Shown here: positions 47,061-60,652 of the stretch, one piece after another
Layout of the letters: every line of letters begins with the position of its first letter
Position numbering within the stretch: the stretch's first letter is position 1
From: Lutraria lutraria
Lineage: Eukaryota > Mollusca > Bivalvia > Venerida > Mactridae
Direction: 5' to 3'
Assembly (NCBI GenBank): GCA_964023205.1
Contig: OZ026850.1
Span: 8,071,770 to 8,135,769, forward strand
Length of the DNA: 64,000 nucleotides
Position numbers and translations under genes: made by a program
The notes under the pieces: model-generated
Seen by the model: the letters and a program-made list of their open reading frames with translations, nothing else
The model's database searches: none
What the model was told of the DNA's origin: nothing

Positions 47061-48303
47061 AGAATACCGGGATTATGAAGTAGACGGTCTACCCGCAAAA
47101 TACCGGGATTATGAAGTAAGCGGTCTACACGTGAATATACGGCTACATGAAGTACATGAATACACTGTATTATGAATAACAATTACCAGTGAACCAGCCA
47201 GTTGTAATGTAAATAATGTGTCACATAATGTTGCTGGTTGTTAACACTTGTTTCATTGGCTCAAATCTTGTTCCTAACTAATGTACTAAAACAAGACTGA
47301 ATAAATTGATAAGAAATATTGTGCGTAAAGGGTTTTAACTCTGTCAGAGGCTGAAGACTCAGGAGTGTAGACGATTCCAGAAATTAGTAATTACCTAATT
47401 ACTGCCCCTGAATACTCTCCGGTGCCGCCATTACGGTACTGAAAGAAATCAATACCGAAGTAACAAATCAATAGAAATTTTCAATATATCTGCTATCTTT
47501 ACGATCTAAATAGTAACTCATTTGGGGGAATGCCATACCAACAGAGTGGAGGAAAGCAGCGTGTTGTGGTAGGATATGTTAATAGCCAGAAAAAGTTAAA
47601 TGAGTGGAACAATTTGTTATGTACACTACAGAACACAAACTTTTTGTTTGTTTGTTTGAAAAACCCCAAAAATATGTTCTACTTTCGTTTGGAGCTTGTT
47701 ATCTTCTAGTATTTATATGTATTGATAGTCATAAGAGCGAACGTGGTGGGTGGGGTAATTTTTTCTAAACAAGTGTCTGTGTGAAATATTACAGGAATGT
47801 TCATCAGATATTTAGTAGTGCACTATTTTGATTATAATTTTATCTTAAGTCAAAAATTCTGGAGTTATAAACTCTTGATATTTGTTAAGGATTATACAGT
47901 CAAAACTCGTTATATCATAGTTCGGGGGACTTGCCAAAATAGTATATATATATATAAACTAGGGATGTCAACCGGAGTCCGGATATCCGAACGTTCGGAT
48001 CCCGTTCCGAAGTTCGGATCCGATTTTTGGATCCAGATGTTCGTATTACAATACTACCGTCGTCTACAATATACACCGGTGTCACTATTGACATCGTATA
48101 TCAACATTTTACTTAAAGTACGGTATACTGCGATTTTATTTAAATGTCAAAACTGAATAATAGTAATGACGATTAATTTTTCACACGTCTTATTATAATG
48201 AAAGTTTGTCCTTTGATGATCGAATGTTGATTATTGATGCACGTGCAGTTCTAACTAAAGACTTATTATCAAGTTTATTTAGTGAGACCGCATAATCAAC
48301 GTC
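47061..48303. other. PRPF6 intron with small repeat traces
   Basis: A two-copy direct repeat of aataccgggattatgaagta followed by cggtctac (47062 and 47097). A pogo/Tigger-like end acagtcaaaactcgttatat at 47896. A (ta)n run near 47942 is followed by ctagggatgtcaaccgga and the palindrome CCGAACGTTCGG, resembling hAT-like MITE ends. No gene. Confidence 0.5.
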
Positions 48304-48538
48304 AACGTCCCAGACCGATTTGAGTAGCATAAAATGACTTTAAAAAATCGGCCCATAAAAGTTTCATAAAATTTGTTCCATCGCTAATATATATAAGCCT
48401 GTACGTGCATAATGTCACAAACCTTGCTGTATGTTGTTCGCACCATTCTCAATACCCCAATTGTTAAAACACGTCGAGGTAATCATACAATCGCGCGAAG
48501 CGATCATTTGTTAATCCCATCAAATCGATGTTGACAAC
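48304..48538. repeat. D-family dispersed repeat, copy 3
   Basis: gaccgatttgagtagcataa, gttcgcaccattctcaatac and gcgatcatttgttaatc match 23699 and 37365. Confidence 0.65.
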
Positions 48539-49908
48539 ACATGGTAGAGTATTATATTATAAACGAACTTCAATATAGGAATTTCGATACCCGTGTTTAC
48601 ATTTTAGAGCTAAGGCCACGCCAATTTGATAACTTGTTCATCAGATTTGCTACTCGCTTTTTATCAAAATTAGATTATTGTTTTTTGCTTCCGACCGCTT
48701 GCTCATGCCGACATCTTAAAAAAACATCCGGAACGGTACGGTGTCCAAGATTTTATCACTACAAAATTGTATTCTGCGGTGTTGCTCCATTATATATGCA
48801 GCTCTCTTTACGATACCGAGATAGTATGATATATCGTAGCTGATTTTTTAAATGGAATTTATTCTGTAATTCCAAATGTTTAAACCTAAGAAGAATGTCA
48901 ACTGCAAGCGATATCATAGACAATCAGAAACATGTCGATTATCTTAGATAAGACCATAGAAAATAATATGTAGCAAGGAATAGGAATACGGGTGACGTTA
49001 GTTCCCAAGATGGTAGCGCCCTTGGCCTGGTCCAACAAATTAAGACTGTTTATGACGGCGAGACGCTTTTTCGATTTGGCCCCATCCTGCACAGTCCATC
49101 AAAACTGAATATTTAATTTTGTGTGTGTGGAAAAATCACCCATTAAAACCCGTTTGGAAAACGAAACTAGTGCAATGGTGGATAACTGCCGGTGTCATGG
49201 TAAAAACCGCATATTCTCGAAAATTCGCTTTGCAAATAATCTGAGTTTACAAGTTTAAATTAGCTGGCATTTCAACAAAATGTTGGCAAGTTAAACTTAA
49301 ACCAACTTCCATTAACCCACGCTACCCATTATAAAGAACGATTTAGAATAGAACTGTTCTGATGGTAGTTGTACACGGAGTGGCTAAAGTACGTTGACAT
49401 TGGTTATTAGTAGTCAAATCAACATGCAAAGTAAAAGTGCAAAGTTCAATATTAAAAGTTTGACACAGAATTTTATGGCACATTCACACAGATTATTGTT
49501 ATTTCTATCGATTTAAGTATACCATTATACTGAAGATAACTTGGTGTGGGTCTATCCTTCACTCATAGTTCTAGTTTATATAGGTATTAAGGGTAAATTC
49601 TGTTTAAAAATGTCTCCAAAATTAAACAGTTACATCTTGTGTCCAAGTTGTGTACTGTGATAGATCCAGTATGCATCATTATGTCATTTTATTTAAGTAA
49701 TTGTAGCAAGAATAGGGTATACAATGTATTGTTCTGTAAGTTTAATCTATTTTTTGTGTGATACGGATGATTTATCAATTTTCATATAAATGAAGAATAG
49801 AATAAAGACATTAAAAGTGTTTTCACTGGTAAACTTAAGGGTAATTGAAACTAATAAAAATACAGATTTTTTATTTGCTTGATCACATGCTTGTTTGAAA
49901 AAGAAAAG
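48539..49908. other. PRPF6 intron, unassigned
   Basis: A 100-codon plus-strand frame (48541-48843) shows no recognisable domain and ends in intron-like sequence. No repeats recognised. Confidence 0.45.
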
Positions 49909-50485
49909 TTTTTTAGCTCACCTGAGCTTTTAGGATTGATGAATGTCCATCGTCCGTCCACAATTAGTTTGTTTACACTCTAGCATCCACTGCTCTTAAC
50001 CAATCGTGATCAAACTTGCTCACAATGTATATGGCCACAATGTCTCGGCTAAGTTCGATTATGGACAATGCATGGTTCTTCTGACCACCGTCAATATTTA
50101 AATTTTCAAAAAACGCCAAATTTTAGCGCCGCCAATTTAGAGACATATACAGTAGAAAATTTGCTATATTTAGCTTGTTTACACTCTAGCGACTTCATTT
50201 ATTCACCAGTCGTATCATATTTTCAGTAAATGTGTATAACCAAATGATCTTGGACAAGTTTGATTACGGGCGAAATTGGACCAGAACTTCCAGAGTTATG
50301 GGCCCTTGACTTAGAAAAATTGCTATGTTTTAGCTTGTTTAACAGTATCATACCTTCATTGTTGGTTTTGATCTCAAAATCTACATAAAAATGGGTTATA
50401 CAAGATGAAAACTATATTAGCTGGTCATTAATTATAGTGCCTTTCTTCTCAGGTGAGAGGTCTAGGGCCATCTTGGCCCTCTTAT
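49909..50485 (+). mobile_element. C-type hairpin-ended element
   Basis: 5' end tttttagctcacctgagctt, two to three monomers and a 3' end tagggccatcttggccctct. A foreign stretch near 50070-50155 (gttcttctgaccaccgtcaa; gcgccgccaatttagagaca) interrupts the first monomer. Confidence 0.83.
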
Positions 50486-50792
50486 TATTCACTTGTTTGA
50501 AAGAAGGAAAAAAAATGTATATTTTTTCGCTTGCTCGCTTGGCCAGATTGGAAAAGTATAAAATTATATTGATAAAAATATTTCGCTCGCTCCAATAAAC
50601 AAGTTATTAAATTGGTGTGGCCTAAAGTCAGTGTGTCGTAATAATAACGTAATTGGTGTACGGGATGGTAACGGGTAATAAGAATACGGCATTTATACCG
50701 GTACTTACACGGGTACTTTCGATATATTTATTTTGCAGTACATTCATTTCAAATAGGCATAAGATAGTTTTAAATGAGTGTATATCAGTTTT

Positions 50793-51290
50793 TATACGCC
50801 CAAAAGGACGTATTATGTTATGACGCTGTCCGCTCTGTAACTCTTTAAGCCTGCGCAGGATTTTGAAGAAACTTGACTCAAATGTTCACGCCATGGAGAC
50901 AATGTTTAGAGTGCATGTTTCGGAAGGCTCAAGGTCAAGGTCACACTTAGGGGTCAAATTTGGCTGATTTTGTGTCCGCTCTGTAACTCTTTAAGCCTGC
51001 AAAGGATTTTGAAGAATGTGACTCAAATGTTCACCCCATATAGACAACGTGCAGAGTGCATGTTTCGGAAGGCTCAAGGTCAAGGTCACACTTAGGGGTC
51101 AAATTTGGCTGATTTCGTGTCCGCTCTGTAACTCTTTAAGCCTGCAAAGGATTTTGAAGAATGTGACTCAAATGTTCACCCCATATAGACAACGTGCAGA
51201 GTGCATGTTTCGGAAGGCTTGCTTCAAGGTCACCTTTGCAGGTCAAATTCATGTCCGTTCTGTATCTATTATTCACCTTTTGGCTTGATT
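50793..51290 (+). repeat. E-family tandem-body element, three monomers
   Basis: Starts tatacgcccaaaaggacgta, then three units of about 150 bp with gtccgctctgtaactcttta, gattttgaagaa and caaggtcaaggtcacactta. Units two and three are almost identical. Confidence 0.75.
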
Positions 51291-52122
<832 letters not shown>

Positions 52123-52268
52123 TGAAAAAGTATATTATATCAATCCATGGTTCAGTGTTAATGTAACTGGATTAGACATTTACAAAAATATGATGTGTAG
52201 TTACCATGATCATATGTGAGTAAGACGCATGTTCTTACTTTCAAACTCGGGACCAGAAATTGGATGTG

Positions 52269-52930
52269 TTTTTAGCTCACTAAAGCACTAAGTGCTCATG
52301 ATGAACTATTGTTATCGCGTGATGTCTGTCGTCCGTGTGTGTGCGTGCATGTGTGCCTGTGTCAACAATTGCTTTAAACAACATCTCCTTCTTAACCAGT
52401 TGGCCAATTTCAATGAAACTTTACATGGATGTTCCTTGCATGAAGCTCTACCAAAGCTATTAAAATTTAATTTCATTAAAAACTGGTTGCCATGGCAACC
52501 AATAGGAAAAACTTTTAAAATCTTCTTGTCCAAAACCACTGGGCCTAGAGCTTAGATATTTGTGTGAAGCATTGTCTAGTGGACCTCTACCAATTTTGTT
52601 CAAATTATTGCCCTAGGGTCAAAATTGGCCCCGCCCAATGGGTCACTTGATTTTTATATAGACTTATATAGGGAAATTTAAAAAATCTTCTTGTCAGAAA
52701 CTACAATGCATAGAGTTTAGATATTTGGTGTGTAGCATTGTCTGGTAGACCTCTACCAAGTTTGTTCACATTATTGCCTTAGGGTCAAAATTGGCCCCGC
52801 CCCACGGGTCATTTGATTTATATAGGCTTATAAAGGAAAATTTAAAAAATCTTCTTGTCCGAAATCACAAGACCTAGTGCTAAGATATTTGGTATGTAGC
52901 ATTGTCTAGTGGACCTCTACCTAGTCTGTT
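52269..52930 (+). mobile_element. A-type element, 3' truncated
   Basis: 5' end tttttagctcactaaagcac, three to four A monomers, breaking off at ctctacctagtctgtt where T1 monomers begin. Confidence 0.8.
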
Positions 52931-53765
52931 AAAATAATACTCATTCCAGAGTTATGTCCCCTTGAACTTAGCCATATAGTGTAGAATGGCATTCTTAGTT
53001 TGTGGAGCGAACTACTTCCACATTTTTCAAGGAATGGAATCGAAACTTGAAATATGTTATCACCATGAAGTGTACATGTGCAAGACACAATTTTCATGCC
53101 AAACGATTCACTTATTCCAGAGTTATGTGCCCTTGAACTTAGCAATATAGTGTACAATGACAGTCTTAGTTTGTGGAGCGAACTTCTTCCACATTTTTTC
53201 AAGAGATTGAATTGAAAGTTGAAATATGTTATCACCATGAAGTGTACTCGTGCAAGACACAATTTTCATGCCCAGCGATTCACTCATTCCAGAGTTATGT
53301 ACCCTTGAATATAGCCATATAGTGTAAAATTGCACTATTACTTTGTGGAGCAAACTACTTCCACATTTTTCAAGGAATTGGACTGAAACTTGAAATATAT
53401 TATCACCATGAAGTGTACTTGTGCAAGACACATTATTCATTCCCAGTGATCCACTCATTGCAGAGTTATGTGCCCTTTAACTTAGCCATATAGTGTACAA
53501 TGGCACTCTTAGTTTCTGGAGCAAACTACTTCCACATTTTCAAGAGATTGAATTGAAACTTGAAATATATTATCAGTATTAAATGTAGATGTTCAAGACA
53601 TAATTTTCATACCCAGTGATCCACTCATTGCAGAGTTATGTCCCCTTGAACTTAGCCATATAGTGTACTATCACATTCTTAGTGTCAAAGCGGTGGCGGG
53701 GTATTAGTCAACTCTTGAGTAACTCCAATATACCCCCTCCCAAACTTTGTTTGCGGGGGTATAAT
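52931..53765 (+). mobile_element. T1-family element with head-to-head right end
   Basis: Four to five monomers of about 180 bp (ccacatttttcaaggaatgg; gaaacttgaaatatgttatc; cagagttatgtccccttgaa), then gcggtggcggggtattagtc. This is followed by the inverse of the T1 left end (actccaatataccccctccc ... tgcgggggtataa). The minus-strand frames over the monomers are repeat artefacts. Confidence 0.8.
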
Positions 53766-54231
<466 letters not shown>

Positions 54232-54298
54232 TAATCAGATTTGCCTCAGTCTAACTATAACATAGATTCACAATTCAATTTGTATAGTATAGTGCATT

Positions 54299-54665
54299 GA
54301 TTTTTAGCTCACCAGAATCGTGCTCAAGGTGAGCTTTTGTGATCATCCATAGTGCGTCGTGAAGTGGCTTCCATATTTACTTAAAACAACATCTTCTCCT
54401 ACATCGCTATGTCGATTGCAACCAAACTTTGCTGGAGTGATCCTTGCGTGGTCCGCTTTCAAAGTTGTTAAAAAAATTAAATTTTATTAAAAACTCTGGT
54501 TGCTATGGCAACAAATAGAAAAAACTTTTAAAATCTTCTGGTCCAAAACCACAGGGCCTACAGCTGAGATATTTGGTATGAAGCATTGTCTAGTGGACCT
54601 CTACCAAGTTTGTTCAAATTATTTCCATAGGGTCAAAATAGGCCCTGCCCAGGGGTCACTCAAGG
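54299..54665 (+). mobile_element. A-type element, 3' truncated
   Basis: 5' end atttttagctcaccagaatc with cgtgctcaaggtgagc, then one and a half monomers, stopping at ggggtcact where a 23-bp minisatellite begins. Confidence 0.8.
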
Positions 54666-55575
54666 TGTATGTATTCATCAGTTCTATGTGTATACATTCA
54701 TAAGTTCTAGGTGTATGTATTTATCAGTTCTATGTGTATAGATTTATCAGTTCTATATGTATAGATTGATCAGTTCTTTGTGTATAGATTCATCCGTTTG
54801 AGGTATGTGTATTTGTCAGTTCTATGTGTATAGATTCATCAGTTCTATCAAGGACTTATACATACATGGATTCGCAACTTCCGTATTAACAGTTTAAAGT
54901 ACTCAAATCCCGCAATAATAAGACGTGAATCAACGGGAATACATGCTATTGTTTACAAAAGCGAAAATACGAAAATATCCGTGATAATACGAATGTTTAT
55001 AACAGCGAAAATATCTGTGGTATTCCGAATGTTTAATCTCGGAGACGAAAGGATTATAATAGATGTCCGCCATCTTGGAATTTAAAATGTTCGACTGATG
55101 CCTTTATTCAATGCTTATACTTAGACTTTGTGAATTATAAATGTATCTCAATATCTTTAAGGAATTTGTTGCATCCTTTACCAATTTCCCGTGCCCAATT
55201 GCCAGAGTTTTTTTAGTATAATCAAATTCGTAAACACCCAGTTACAGCTGTCGGACATTGCTGAGTATATAGCAATGCATTGTGGGATCATCGAACGATA
55301 TCGTTTGAGCAATTTTTAGCAGTTGCGAATCCATGTACCGGTATGTATATAAGTCCTTGGATCTATGTGTATAGATTTATCGGTTCTATATGTATAGAAT
55401 TCATCATTTCTATGTGTATAGATTCATCAATTCTGTGTTTATGTATTCATGAGTTCTAGATGTATGTATTCATCACTTCTATGTGTATAGATTTATCAGT
55501 TCTATATATATGTATTCATCAGTTCTAGGTGTATAGATTTATCAGTTCCATATGTACATATTCATCCATAGGGGG
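54666..55575. repeat. 23-bp minisatellite split by TIR element
   Basis: Unit gtatagatttatcagttctat plus gt, about eight copies at 54666-54848 and about nine at 55360-55575, variable between copies. The middle is a separate TIR element. Confidence 0.85.
54849..55359. mobile_element. 511-bp TIR element
   Basis: Left end CAAGGACTTATACATACATG with gattcgcaact; right end agttgcgaatccatg then tatataagtccttg, an inverted pair. The interior is non-coding (gcgaaaatacgaaaatatcc; gtccgccatcttgg). No clear target duplication in the minisatellite. Confidence 0.75.
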
Positions 55576-56498
55576 CTAGTATGATGCAGTGATAGTGTAA
55601 AATGGCAACACGGACCAAAACACATCAAAATGACGGTATCCGTACCAAGTTGGTTTGACACTACGTAACTTTTTAAAAAATCACTCAATTTTTAGCTCAC
55701 ATGAGCACTTGTGATCAGGGTGAACTTTTGTGTTCAGCCTTCGTCCAGCGTCATCAGACTTTTACCTTGTGAACACACTAGGTGCCACATTTTTAGCTCA
55801 ATTTTCGCAAAGCTGGGTCAGAATGTTAATATCGACAAAATCTCTGACGAGTTCGATAATGAGCCATTTGGGGTCAAAAGCTAGGTCACCAAGGCCAAAT
55901 AAGGGAAAACCTTGTAAACACTCTAGAAATCATGGTTTTGATTGGATCTTCATTCATGAAACTTTGTCAGAATGTTTATTTAAATGATATGTAGGTCAAG
56001 TTTGATAATGGGTCATTTCCGGTCAAAAATAGGTCACTAGGACAAATTGCCTGAAAACCTTGTGAACGCTATAGAAGTCACTGTTTTGATTGGATCATCA
56101 TGAAACCTTGTCAGAATATTTGTCTTTATAATATCTTGGACAAGTTCGAACATGGGTCATCTGGGGTCAAAAACTAGGTCGCTAGGTCAAATCTTAGGAA
56201 AACTTAGTTAACACTGTAGATGTCACATTTTGATTGGATCTTCACTAAACCTTGTCAGAATGCTTGCCTCAATGATATGAGGGTCAATGTTGAACATGGG
56301 TCAGCCGGGGTCAAACACTAGGTCACAAGGTCAAATCTTAGGTAAAATCCTTGTTAAAGCTCCAGATGTCCTGTTTTTAATTGGATCTTCACCAGACCTT
56401 GTCAGATTGTTTGTCTTAATGATATTAAGGACAAGATAAAATCTGTGTCACCTAGGGTCAAAAACTAGGTCATGATGTCAGATCTTAGGAAAACCTTA

Positions 56499-57546
56499 TT
56501 ATACCCCCAGATAAGAAATATATGGGGGCTATATTGGATTCACGCTTGTCGGTCGGTCAGTCGGTCGGTCAGCCCGTTCGTCTGTAGACACAATTTGTCC
56601 GGACAATTTCTCAGCAACTACTAACAGGATTTTAATGAAACTTCACAAAAGTGATCAGTAGTAAGCCTAGTTGTGCATGCTTAAAGCATATTTCATTTGG
56701 ATTAATTTTCACTGTGTTATAGCCCTTTGTTTTTTTGTGCAGTATATACAATAGGCATATTTTGTCGAACTTTATGTTGTGAATACACTAGGGGCCACAT
56801 TTTTAGCACAATTTTAGCAAAACTGGGTCAGAACATTAATATCGACAAAATCTTGGACAAGTTTGATATTGGGCCATTTGGGGTCAAAAACTAGGTCACC
56901 AGGGCCAAATAAGGGAAAACTTTGTGAACACTTTAGAAATCACTGTTTTGATTGGATCTTCATGAAACTTTGTCAGAATGTTTATTTCAATAAAATGTAG
57001 GTCAAGTTTGATAATTGGTCATTTCTGTAGTAAAACTAGGTCACTAGGGCAAATTGCTGGAAAACCTTGTGAACACTCTAGAAGTCACTATTTTGATTGG
57101 ATCATCATGAAACCTTGTCAGAATGTTTGTCTTCATAATATCAAGTTTGAACATGGGTCATCTTGGGTCAAAAACTAGTTCGCTAGGTCAAATCTTATGA
57201 AAAACCATGTTAACACTATAGATTTCAGTTATTATTGGATATTCATCAAACTTTGTCAAATTGTTTTCTGTTTTAATAATATAACAGTCAAGTACAAATA
57301 TGGGTCATCTGGGGTCAATAACTAGGTCACCAATGATAGAGCGTCACGTGATGTGAGCGATATAGGGCCATCTTGGCCCTCTTGTTTATATAATGAATAT
57401 TTAGAAATTGGTCAGGATATTTCTAAACAACAATTTGCAGGTGTTTAAAAGATGAAAATGCGTTATATTTCCCTTTGTAAATGTAACAATAACTGTGTCA
57501 AAGTGGCATCTGGGGGTATTCATCACCTTTAGTGATAGTTCTAGTT
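56499..57546 (+). mobile_element. T-family element, middle layer
   Basis: Begins TTATACCCCCAGATAAGAAA with cggtcggtcagtcggtcggt. The first monomer stops at caataggcatattttgtcg (56766). It resumes at 57387 with tatataatgaatatttagaa and ends gcatctgggggtattcatca. Confidence 0.83.
56767..57386 (+). mobile_element. B-type element, inner layer
   Basis: Lacks the 5' hairpin, starting aactttatgttgtgaataca. Four monomers, then the intact 3' end gatatagggccatcttggcc with ctcttgtt. Confidence 0.82.
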
Positions 57547-57733
57547 AACACTGTAGATGTCAAATTTTGATTACATCTTTACCAAGCCTTGTCAGAATGT
57601 TTGTCTTAATGATATGTAAGACAAATTCAAACATTGGTCATCTGTGGTCAAAAACTAGGTCACAAGGTCAAATCTTATCAAGGTTTGTCTTATTTACATG
57701 TAGGACAAGTTCTAACATCTTGGCCTTCTTGTT

Positions 57734-58098
57734 TTAATTTCCAGTGCTCACCTTTTTCTATTTTAATTTTATTCCCTCCTGGTGCTCATTTTTGTAAACA
57801 TTCCCGTATATCTAAAAATTAAAAAACTCTGGCCTAAAGCTTAAAAATAAGTCAGGGGAACGTGGTATGTACTTGAGTTATCGAGATATCGACGCTTGTG
57901 GTAAACATGGAAATTCATATACAAGAAAGAACAAAAAGTACCTGGACTCCTTTAGATAAGCCTGGTGCTCATGACTTCGATGCTCGTAATAAACATCAAC
58001 AAACAGATAAACTAGCTCAGACAATGATAGATACAATGATATATGTACATAGATACTGTTACATAAGTAATAATATATAATCATATTTCTCTTTCCAG
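57734..58098. other. PRPF6 intron before exon n
   Basis: Short overlapping frames on both strands (57878-58084) have no recognisable content. Ends in a pyrimidine tract and ttccag. Confidence 0.5.
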
Positions 58099-58200
58099 GT
58101 TTTTATGAAGTCAGTAAAGCTAGAGTGGTGTTTAGGAGAAATCTCAAATGCTAAGAGACTACTTGAAGATGCAACCAAACATTACCCTGACTTCGCTAAG
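58099..58200 (+). CDS. PRPF6: PRPF6 exon n, HAT repeat
   Basis: Thirty-four codons in phase 0. [20 protein letters not shown] then [14 protein letters not shown]. It matches the vertebrate [10 protein letters not shown] segment strongly and then diverges in the second helix, as HAT repeats often do. The acceptor is ttccag and the donor gtacaa. Confidence 0.96.
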
Positions 58201-58656
58201 GTACAAACAGCTATTTATGTCAAATTCAAATGAGATGGATATTCAGATCTTTGTTTCAACATGAGGCATGAAGCTCAACAGTATTACATGTATAATACAT
58301 AGGAATTTTACAATAATTATCGATGAAAATAGCCAGTTATGTTTTAACAATACAATACATATGTTGTAATGGCAATATGTAAGAGAAGTTAACTAAGAAA
58401 TAAAATAACAGAAAAGTATGAGAGCTGTTTGTACATACTGTAGTGATGTTCTAATTAATCATTTATTCAACGAATCATTGAGGAATGGTCGTTGACATGA
58501 CAATGACGATGCTTCCATTTCGTCAACGGATTTTTGATTATGTACAGAGCTGTTCTTGACTATAGTACTTTGCAAAGACATAAATGCTTGATTTAATAAG
58601 CTAGGGAGAAGTGTAATAAAAATGCTGTTCAAGCTGTATCTGTAAATGCAGCATAA
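58201..58656. other. PRPF6 intron after exon n
   Basis: No recognised feature. Confidence 0.5.
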
Positions 58657-59325
58657 TTATACCACCAGATATGAAATATATGGGAAGAAACTTCACAGAG
58701 GTGATCAGTAGTAAGCCTAGTTGTGTATGCTTCAACCATTTTTTGTTTGGATTAATTTTCACTGAGTTATACTCCTTTGTTTTTTTATAAAGTATAAACA
58801 GTAGGCAAATTTGTACGGACTATTTCTCTTAAACTACCAACAGGAATTCAATGAAACTTCACAGAAATGATAAGTAGTTAGCCTTGTTGTGCATGCAATA
58901 AGCTTGTCTTGTTTGGTTAAATTTTCACTGAGTTATGTCCCTTTGTTGTTTTTTGTACAGTGTAAATACAATATCTCAGCGACTACTCATAGGAATTCAA
59001 TGAAACTTCACAGAAGTTATAAAAAGTAAGCCAAGTTGGATTAATTTTCACTGAGTTATGGCCCTTTGTTTTATACAATTGGTAAAGTTTGTCCAAACTA
59101 TAACTCAGCAACTACATGCAGGAATTCAGTGAAACTTCTTAGAAGTGATAAGTAGTTTGACAAGTTGTGCATGTGGAGGTTTGTCAGGATATTTCTAAAC
59201 AACAATTTGCAGGTATTAAAAAAAATGGAAAAGTGTTATATTTCCCTTTGTAAATTTAAATGTAACAATAACTGTGTCAAGGCTGCATCTGGGAATATTC
59301 ATCACCTTTAGTGATAGTTCTAGTT
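58657..59325 (+). mobile_element. T-family element with 5' deletion
   Basis: ttataccaccagatatgaaa and tatatggg are joined directly to aagaaacttcacagaggtga, so the sequence between the left tip and the first monomer is lost. Three to four monomers follow, ending gctgcatctgggaatattca and gatagttctagtt. Confidence 0.8.
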
Positions 59326-59988
59326 CTGGTTCAGTACCGGTATGTGTGTATTTTAAAGCATATTCTGGTGTTATTTTTACTCATACGTATAAATAAAGTT
59401 AAATCATTTAATATTCAAATTTTATTGATGTTGTGCTCTTCATTTAATGTAAGAGATGTTAAGTTTATGCAGTTTTAACATTTTTGGTCATTTTTTATTT
59501 AATCAGTTTTAATCAATTAATCACTGACTTTTGCCTCTGATTAATCAATTAAATTTTTATGGACTGATTACAATCACTAACATACTGTGTAATCTCTTAA
59601 TTTAAAACGTTTCAATAAATAAACAGCTAGATTTATAGTGATATTGGAATTTATGTTTGGCATGAGTTCAATGAATTTTGGTATAAATTTGAAATCTCAC
59701 CTATAATTCTATGAATAAATGGTAATTTTCAGTCCATTAAACAAGTTGGTTGTTTGATACTCTAATAAATAATTTTCACGAAGTACCCAATAATGTAATT
59801 CCCAATATTTCTTTTCATAATTACATGACTTGTCTTATATAATGGTATAATATTATATCATTGTGTGAGAACTAAATCATATAACTGTATATAAGTGTTA
59901 TTCGTACAATAAGGGTGTTACAATGCAAACTTTCCACGTGTTAATAGTTATAATGTCCTCCAAATCATCCACTCATTCATTTCAGTTT
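59326..59988. other. PRPF6 intron sequence
   Basis: AT-rich with several ttaatcaatta words. No element or gene recognised. Confidence 0.5.
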
Positions 59989-60125
59989 TACAAATGTAAT
60001 AGGAGGACAATAATGTTCCCGATGCAGTGCTCAAACCTGCCACCTCCTGCTTGCAAGTCAGATGCTCTACCAACTCAGCTAATCGGGTTGTTGATATTAC
60101 AGCCAATTTATAAATACAAATACTA
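59989..60125 (-). repeat. tRNA-derived SINE, copy 1 (tRNA-like head)
   Basis: On the minus strand a tRNA-like head (about 60088 to 60016) has an A box tagctgagttgg, a loop cttgcaa with TGC in the anticodon position and a degenerate B box ggtttgagcac. Before the head is tttataaattggctg; after it gaacattattg. Both flanks match the second copy, so this is a dispersed element and not a tRNA gene. Confidence 0.78.
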
Positions 60126-60135
60126 TATTTTCAAA

Positions 60136-60548
60136 GAAAAATGAGAGCTATACTACTCACCCCCGCGTCGGTGTCTGCGTTGGTAAAAGTTTTTGATGAA
60201 GTACAGTAACTTGAACATAATCAAAGATATTCAACTCATGCTTTGAATACTTCCTTATGGAAACAAGGCGCATATGTATGACAAGCAGCATAATTCTGTC
60301 AACAGTATTGAAAGAGTTATGCCCCTTTTTAACTTAGAAACTTTGGTTAAAGTATCCAGTATTTAATTCTAACATTGAATACTTCGTTATGGGGCAAGGC
60401 ACATCTGTTGGACAAGCAGCATAACTCTGTCAACAGTATTTCAGAGTTATGCCCTTTTTTCACTTAGATTTTTCTCCTCTATCAAGCATTTGTTTACACT
60501 GAAGACTTATAAAAGTCGACCACGCCATCTTCGGACAGCTCTTGTTAT
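60136..60548 (+). mobile_element. S-type element, short copy
   Basis: gagagctatactactcaccc, two to three monomers with a deletion, ending gaagacttataaaagtcgac, ttcggacagctcttgtta. Confidence 0.75.
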
Positions 60549-60652
60549 TCAAATAAATTTATCGAGACAACCACAGGCTCTTTATCTTTAGACTAACCCA
60601 GCCTTTGCATCACCATAGCTCTAGGATTCCAAAGCTAGTCACACAATGTAAG

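Larger units (their letters stand above)
55689..57733 (+). mobile_element. B-type element, outer layer of a three-level nest
   Basis: 5' end atttttagctcacatgagca, monomers to 56498, then interrupted. It resumes at 57547 with aacactgtagatgtcaaatt and ends cttggccttcttgtt. The break falls in the ccttgttaacactg word of a monomer. Confidence 0.82.

Noticed and set aside
48541..48843. 100-codon plus-strand frame
   Set aside because: No recognisable motif, no repeat support and no splice context; length is within chance expectation for an intron of this size.
52921..53458. Two overlapping minus-strand frames of about 110 codons
   Set aside because: They translate T1 monomers; the peptide repeats with the DNA repeat and crosses family boundaries.
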